Origin: Kosakonia sp. SMBL-WEM22
GTDB lineage: Bacteria > Pseudomonadota > Gammaproteobacteria > Enterobacterales > Enterobacteriaceae
Assembly: GCF_014490785.1 (NCBI RefSeq)
Contig: NZ_CP051489.1
Span: forward strand, 1 to 64,000
DNA length: 64,000 nucleotides
Reading direction: 5' to 3'
This document shows, piece after piece, positions 60,491 to 64,000 of the stretch (positions are counted from its first letter, which is position 1; the number at the start of each line of letters is the position of its first letter). The notes under the pieces were generated by a model. It was not told the DNA's origin. It searched no databases and saw nothing but the letters and a program-made list of their open reading frames with translations. Position numbers and translations under genes: made by a program.

Positions 60491-62461
60491 TTATAGCCAT
60501 TGTTTTTCTCCATGTTGAGAGGTGGCATTTAGCCAGGCTTTGAGTGCTGCCGCGGGCAGTGGTCGGGAGAAATAGTATCCCTGTGCCTCATCGCATCCGT
60601 ATTGTCTGAGTAGCTCGAGTGTCTCCTTATCCTCCACTCCCTCGGCAACCACAATAAAGTTTAGTGCTTTAAGCATGCCAATGATGCTGCTGGCAATGAT
60701 ACGGCTGCCTGGATCATTTATCAGACCGGCGACCAGAGATTTATCCAGTTTGATAATATCGGCTGGCAAAAGGCGCAGATAGCCAATATTGCTGTAACCG
60801 GCACCAAAATCATCCAGCAGAATCCTGAATCCTCGTTCCCGCAACACTGTCATATTGTCCATAGCCTCTGTATTCTCGGTGACGATTTCGTTTTCGAGGC
60901 ATTCCAGTCCGAGCAGATGTGCGGGCAGGCCGGCACGGTGCATTTTTTCGAAAAGGGTTGCAGCAAAACCTTTGCGTGAAAGGTCGCTGACGCTGACGTT
61001 AATCGATACAGGCAGTAGCGGTAGACTGGCCGACCAGACTGTCAACTGACGCACGGCTTCGTCCACCACCCAGTCGGTCAGACGGTGCATCAGGCTTGAG
61101 AAATGCGCAACAGGCAAAAACTCCGCCGGAGAAAGTTCTCCCCTTTCAGGATGGCACCAGCGAATGAGCGCCTCCAGACTGACAGGAAGGCCGGAGGTCA
61201 ATGATACTTTAGGCTGATACACGAGATATAACCCACCCGTGCTGCTGCGTAATGCATTATCCAGATCATTCATTAGTTTAAAATCACTGTTACGCCGCGC
61301 ATCGCTAAGTTCATCGAACTCCTGCGCATCCACGTTCTTATTAATGGCATCATGCAGCGCGCTGACGGCCCGTCTCAGGCTCTCCTGGGGTGACAGTGAT
61401 CCCGGTGCAAAGCAAACCTCACCGGTGCGGATGGTCAGGTTCATAGCCACCCCGTTCTTGAGATTGACGCTCAGGTCATGCAACTTATTCGCAACATACT
61501 GTGCAGTGAACCGATCACTGGCTGGCGCCAGAATCGCGTAGCGGCCCACAGCCACTGTATAGACTAGCTCAGCAGGCAATAAGGACAGTCTGTCCCGGAG
61601 AAGTAATCCAGTATCACGAAGCATTGCCTCGACGGGGGCCATGCCCAATGCGCGTGCCAGCTCATATGCCCGGGGGATATCAATGCAGTCTATTAATGTC
61701 AGGCGTAGCAGGCTGTGAGCATCATCACGGAGTCCTTCAAGGTGACGTATCAGCCGCTGACGGTTTGGCAGACCTGTCGCGGCATCCGTGAAACCCGCTG
61801 AGTGCCAGACTTCCAAAAATGCCATCACAAGACGGGCGAGCATTTTCAGCCTGTTGATTTTATTACGGGAAAACGAATGGGGCACGATGTCTGTTACACA
61901 TAACGTGCCGAGGACGATGCCCTCCCGGTTAACCAGTGGCGCGCCCGCATAAAACCGTATACCCGGCGGTGCCACCACCAGAGGATGTGTAGCGAAACGT
62001 ATATCTCTAAGTGTATCGTGGACCACCATGACTTTTCCGCTGTCCACCACGTAACTGCAGAAAGCATCCTCGCGCGCAGTCCGGCAAAGGTCGATATTGT
62101 GTGCAGCCCGGATGACCTGATGACTGTCGTCGACAATAGAAATAAAGCTTCCGGAGATCCCCAGTGAGTCGCTGGTCAGACGGACAAATTCTTTCAGCAC
62201 CTTCCCCCTGCTTTCGTCGGAAGTTTTAAGTGCGTCCATGGCCTTCTGCCGTCTTTCTTCATCATCTCTGAGATTTACAAGCATAAACTGACTCCGGTGA
62301 TGCACCTCACAGGTGGCTGAAGGAGGAAAAAACAAATGTTTTAACCGAATCGTAAAATAATGGTTCAGCATACGCTTAAATCGACAAAAAACAGAGCGTC
62401 TGTGCCCTGCTGTATACAGGTCTGCGCCTGCCACGGCCTTGATGCGGTTACCGTATTTCAT
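60491..62461 (-). CDS. GAF-GGDEF(degenerate)-EAL c-di-GMP phosphodiesterase
   Basis: A 656-residue cytosolic signalling enzyme. A GAF domain spans about 90-215 (ISGSFISIVDDSHQVIRAAHN, FYAGAPLVNREGIVLGTLCV). A GGDEF-like domain spans about 220-380, but its signature is AVGRYAIL instead of GGDEF, so it should not make c-di-GMP. The EAL domain (about 400-650) keeps the catalytic set: SLEALIRWCHP, SINVSVSDL, LECLENEIV, LLDDFGAGYSN, IKLDKSLV, VVAEGVED, AQGYYFSRP. It should therefore cut c-di-GMP. Its ATG shares one base with the stop of the PAS-MCP gene (TGATG), so they act together. Confidence 0.92.
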   Translation of the reverse strand: MKYGNRIKAVAGADLYTAGHRRSVFCRFKRMLNHYFTIRLKHLFFPPSATCEVHHRSQFMLVNLRDDEERRQKAMDALKTSDESRGKVLKEFVRLTSDSLGISGSFISIVDDSHQVIRAAHNIDLCRTAREDAFCSYVVDSGKVMVVHDTLRDIRFATHPLVVAPPGIRFYAGAPLVNREGIVLGTLCVTDIVPHSFSRNKINRLKMLARLVMAFLEVWHSAGFTDAATGLPNRQRLIRHLEGLRDDAHSLLRLTLIDCIDIPRAYELARALGMAPVEAMLRDTGLLLRDRLSLLPAELVYTVAVGRYAILAPASDRFTAQYVANKLHDLSVNLKNGVAMNLTIRTGEVCFAPGSLSPQESLRRAVSALHDAINKNVDAQEFDELSDARRNSDFKLMNDLDNALRSSTGGLYLVYQPKVSLTSGLPVSLEALIRWCHPERGELSPAEFLPVAHFSSLMHRLTDWVVDEAVRQLTVWSASLPLLPVSINVSVSDLSRKGFAATLFEKMHRAGLPAHLLGLECLENEIVTENTEAMDNMTVLRERGFRILLDDFGAGYSNIGYLRLLPADIIKLDKSLVAGLINDPGSRIIASSIIGMLKALNFIVVAEGVEDKETLELLRQYGCDEAQGYYFSRPLPAAALKAWLNATSQHGEKQWL

Positions 62462-63789
62462 CAGTATTCAGCCTGGTAACCGGCCTTCACTGAACTAGCA
62501 ACGTCCCAGACGGCAATCTCAACACCTTGTGCATTCTTTTCAATGTTCGCTATCACCTTACCGGCATCATGCATAAGGGCAACGCCCTTTGTGGTATTCA
62601 CCAGCGTGCCTTCAATGCCGCCCAGCACGTCTTTTGCGAGTTTGTTATTGCCGGCGACTACCCGTTCTATTTCTTCCGTGGCGATGCTTACCCTGGCGGC
62701 CAGATGACGGACTTCTGTGGCGACAACCGCAAAACTTTTTCCGGCCGGTCCAGCTTTTGCAGCCTCAATAGCAGCATTTAAAGCGATAAGCCTTGTCTGC
62801 ATCGAGAAGCTTCGTATGGTTTCAACCATCTCGTCAATACTTTCAGACTGGCTGTTGAGACGGGAGACATCTCCGGAAATAACGCCCATTTCCTTCGCTA
62901 TAATACCCATCAGGCTTATACTGCTCTCAATAACACGCGCCCCGGTCTGAGCACTTGCGCGCGTCTGTACAGCCATATCCCATGCATGTACAGCAGCATC
63001 CTGCTCTTTGTGGTTGTGTAATACCTGCTGCGTAACATCTGTGGCAAATTTCACTATCTTGTACAGATGCCCTTCATTGTTAAATACCGGATTATAAGTG
63101 GCGCGGAGCCACAGGGGCTCTCCACGACGATTCAGGCGTGGAAACTGGCCGGAAAAAAATTCCCCCTGATTCAGTTTCTGCCAGAACTGCCGATACTCCT
63201 CGCTGGTGTACAGGGCTTCAGAGCAAAACATGCGGTGGTGCTTACCTATGACGTCTTTTCGCTCATAGCCAGTGGACACCAGAAAGTTTTCATTTACATC
63301 CAGCACAACGCCAGTCGTATCAAATGAGATGATGGCCATGGATCGGCTTATCGCATTTATGATTGACTCCTGCTCCAGCGCAGACTGCACACGTTCAGAA
63401 ATATCAGTAGCTATTTTTATGATCCTGCAAACTTTGCCCCGCTTGTCGGTAACCGGAATGTAACTTGCTTCAAGCCATACCGGATATCCGCCCTTGGCCA
63501 GACGCTGATATTTACCACTGAAATGCTCACCCGCTGCCAGCCGTTCCCAGAAATGGTTGTAATCAGGTGATCTGATGAATTCAGGGGAACAAAACAAGCT
63601 GTGATGCTTTCCTGTAATTTCTTCAGCGTTATATCCCATCGTTGTCAAAAAAAGGGGGGTCGCCTTCTGAATGATACCCGAGGGGCTGAATTCGATGACA
63701 GGCATTACCTGCACTAATGCGTTAAACGAAGCAGCAGAAGACAGTGTTTTACGTGAAAAAAATTTTCTGAGTGAATGCGTGCGCATCAT
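62461..63789 (-). CDS. Soluble PAS-PAS methyl-accepting chemotaxis protein (BdlA-like)
   Basis: A 442-residue receptor without membrane spans. PAS 1 (about 20-130: VIEFSPSGIIQKATPLFLTTMGY) and PAS 2 (about 140-255: AIISFDTTGVVLDVNENFLVSTGY) are close copies, each ending in a GxxxKIxKxATDxx-type PAC. The C-terminal signalling domain has the conserved hairpin tip (MQTRLIALNAAIEAAKAGPAGKSFAVVA). This architecture is that of Pseudomonas BdlA, which controls biofilm dispersal with c-di-GMP enzymes. Overlap with the EAL gene supports such a link. The signalling part is short at its end. A second Met follows the first and is an equal start. Confidence 0.9.
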   Translation of the reverse strand: MMRTHSLRKFFSRKTLSSAASFNALVQVMPVIEFSPSGIIQKATPLFLTTMGYNAEEITGKHHSLFCSPEFIRSPDYNHFWERLAAGEHFSGKYQRLAKGGYPVWLEASYIPVTDKRGKVCRIIKIATDISERVQSALEQESIINAISRSMAIISFDTTGVVLDVNENFLVSTGYERKDVIGKHHRMFCSEALYTSEEYRQFWQKLNQGEFFSGQFPRLNRRGEPLWLRATYNPVFNNEGHLYKIVKFATDVTQQVLHNHKEQDAAVHAWDMAVQTRASAQTGARVIESSISLMGIIAKEMGVISGDVSRLNSQSESIDEMVETIRSFSMQTRLIALNAAIEAAKAGPAGKSFAVVATEVRHLAARVSIATEEIERVVAGNNKLAKDVLGGIEGTLVNTTKGVALMHDAGKVIANIEKNAQGVEIAVWDVASSVKAGYQAEY

Positions 63790-64000
63790 AGGTACCGGAT
63801 AAAATGATTACTTCCTCCGGTTATCGGCAGGGTTTCATTAATACATTATATTTTACTGTGATAATTTGAGTTGGTGAGCGCCTGCTCCCGGTGCGATTAT
63901 TTTTTGCGCAGATAGCGTGCCTGGATAATTACACCGTGCGTTTCAGGAACCATCGTGAAAAAGGGCTGAATGTTGCACTAACAGGCAAAAAACCGGCAAT
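63790..64000. other. Upstream region of the PAS-MCP operon
   Basis: No gene is complete here. CCGGAGGAAG lies about 30 bases before the start codon, too far to be its ribosome site. The promoter should lie in this stretch. Confidence 0.4.

Overview
The window reads as part of a large, low-copy F-type plasmid of an enterobacterium (Enterobacter, Leclercia, Kosakonia or Pantoea-like; the genus cannot be fixed from sequence alone). It carries two replicons: a RepFIB initiator with its iteron field (1-1430) and an IncFII replicon (RepA, Tap leader peptide, CopA antisense RNA, DnaA-box origin; 44.0-45.7 kb). There is also a type Ib parAB partition locus (34.6-35.7 kb), traX, an hha-like gene, two RepFIB-type integrases, a third tyrosine recombinase, and many intact or decayed transposons. 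No rRNA, tRNA or CRISPR array was seen.

Layout: 1-5.7 kb RepFIB backbone with integrase and small hypothetical genes. 6.2 kb a vapB ghost. 6.8-10.1 kb an AT-rich sugar locus (BNR-type propeller protein, MFS oligosaccharide symporter, KdgM porin). 10.4-13.7 kb a GC-rich pifC-pifA-like phage-exclusion operon. 14.2-14.9 kb vapBC. 15-19.7 kb an IS110-family element with a structured leader, two unknown genes, an IS630 scrap and an IS3-family element. 20.2-27.9 kb a type VI secretion cargo island (vgrG, eagR chaperone, rhs with a nuclease-like tip, putative immunity gene). 27.9-33.4 kb a second RepFIB-type backbone fragment carrying an integrase and three HEPN-type genes. 33.8 kb a candidate small RNA. 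34.1-35.8 kb parAB. 36-40.4 kb Tn3 debris, a Shedu-like nuclease, hicAB and two small ORFs. 41.5-45.7 kb traX, a DUF4225-type protein and the IncFII replicon. 46-49.5 kb an hha-like gene and an autotransporter. 49.9-52.1 kb a decayed IS3 copy and a run of very small proteins. 52.4-56.8 kb a recombinase, a RES-Xre toxin-antitoxin pair and ghosts of a recombinase, an EAL gene and a Tn3 transposase. 57-64 kb a DUF2254 protein, a YfbU-like protein and a two-gene c-di-GMP/chemotaxis module.

Maintenance functions (two replicons, parAB, vapBC, hicAB, RES-Xre) sit beside likely anti-phage genes (pifCA, Shedu-like, HEPN cluster) and host-interaction genes (T6SS cargo, autotransporter, oligosaccharide uptake, c-di-GMP module). 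The strongest candidates for something undescribed are: (1) the 28.6-33.4 kb HEPN cluster, where an 11-bp repeat also found around parAB precedes HEPN genes, and one HEPN gene appears shifted out of frame at a G5 tract just after a well-formed start; (2) the structured RNA with its own promoter and terminator at 33.77-33.90 kb; (3) tiny membrane-protein genes at 39.0 and 51.6-52.1 kb. All functional statements rest on reading the sequence and remembered family features; no database search was run.
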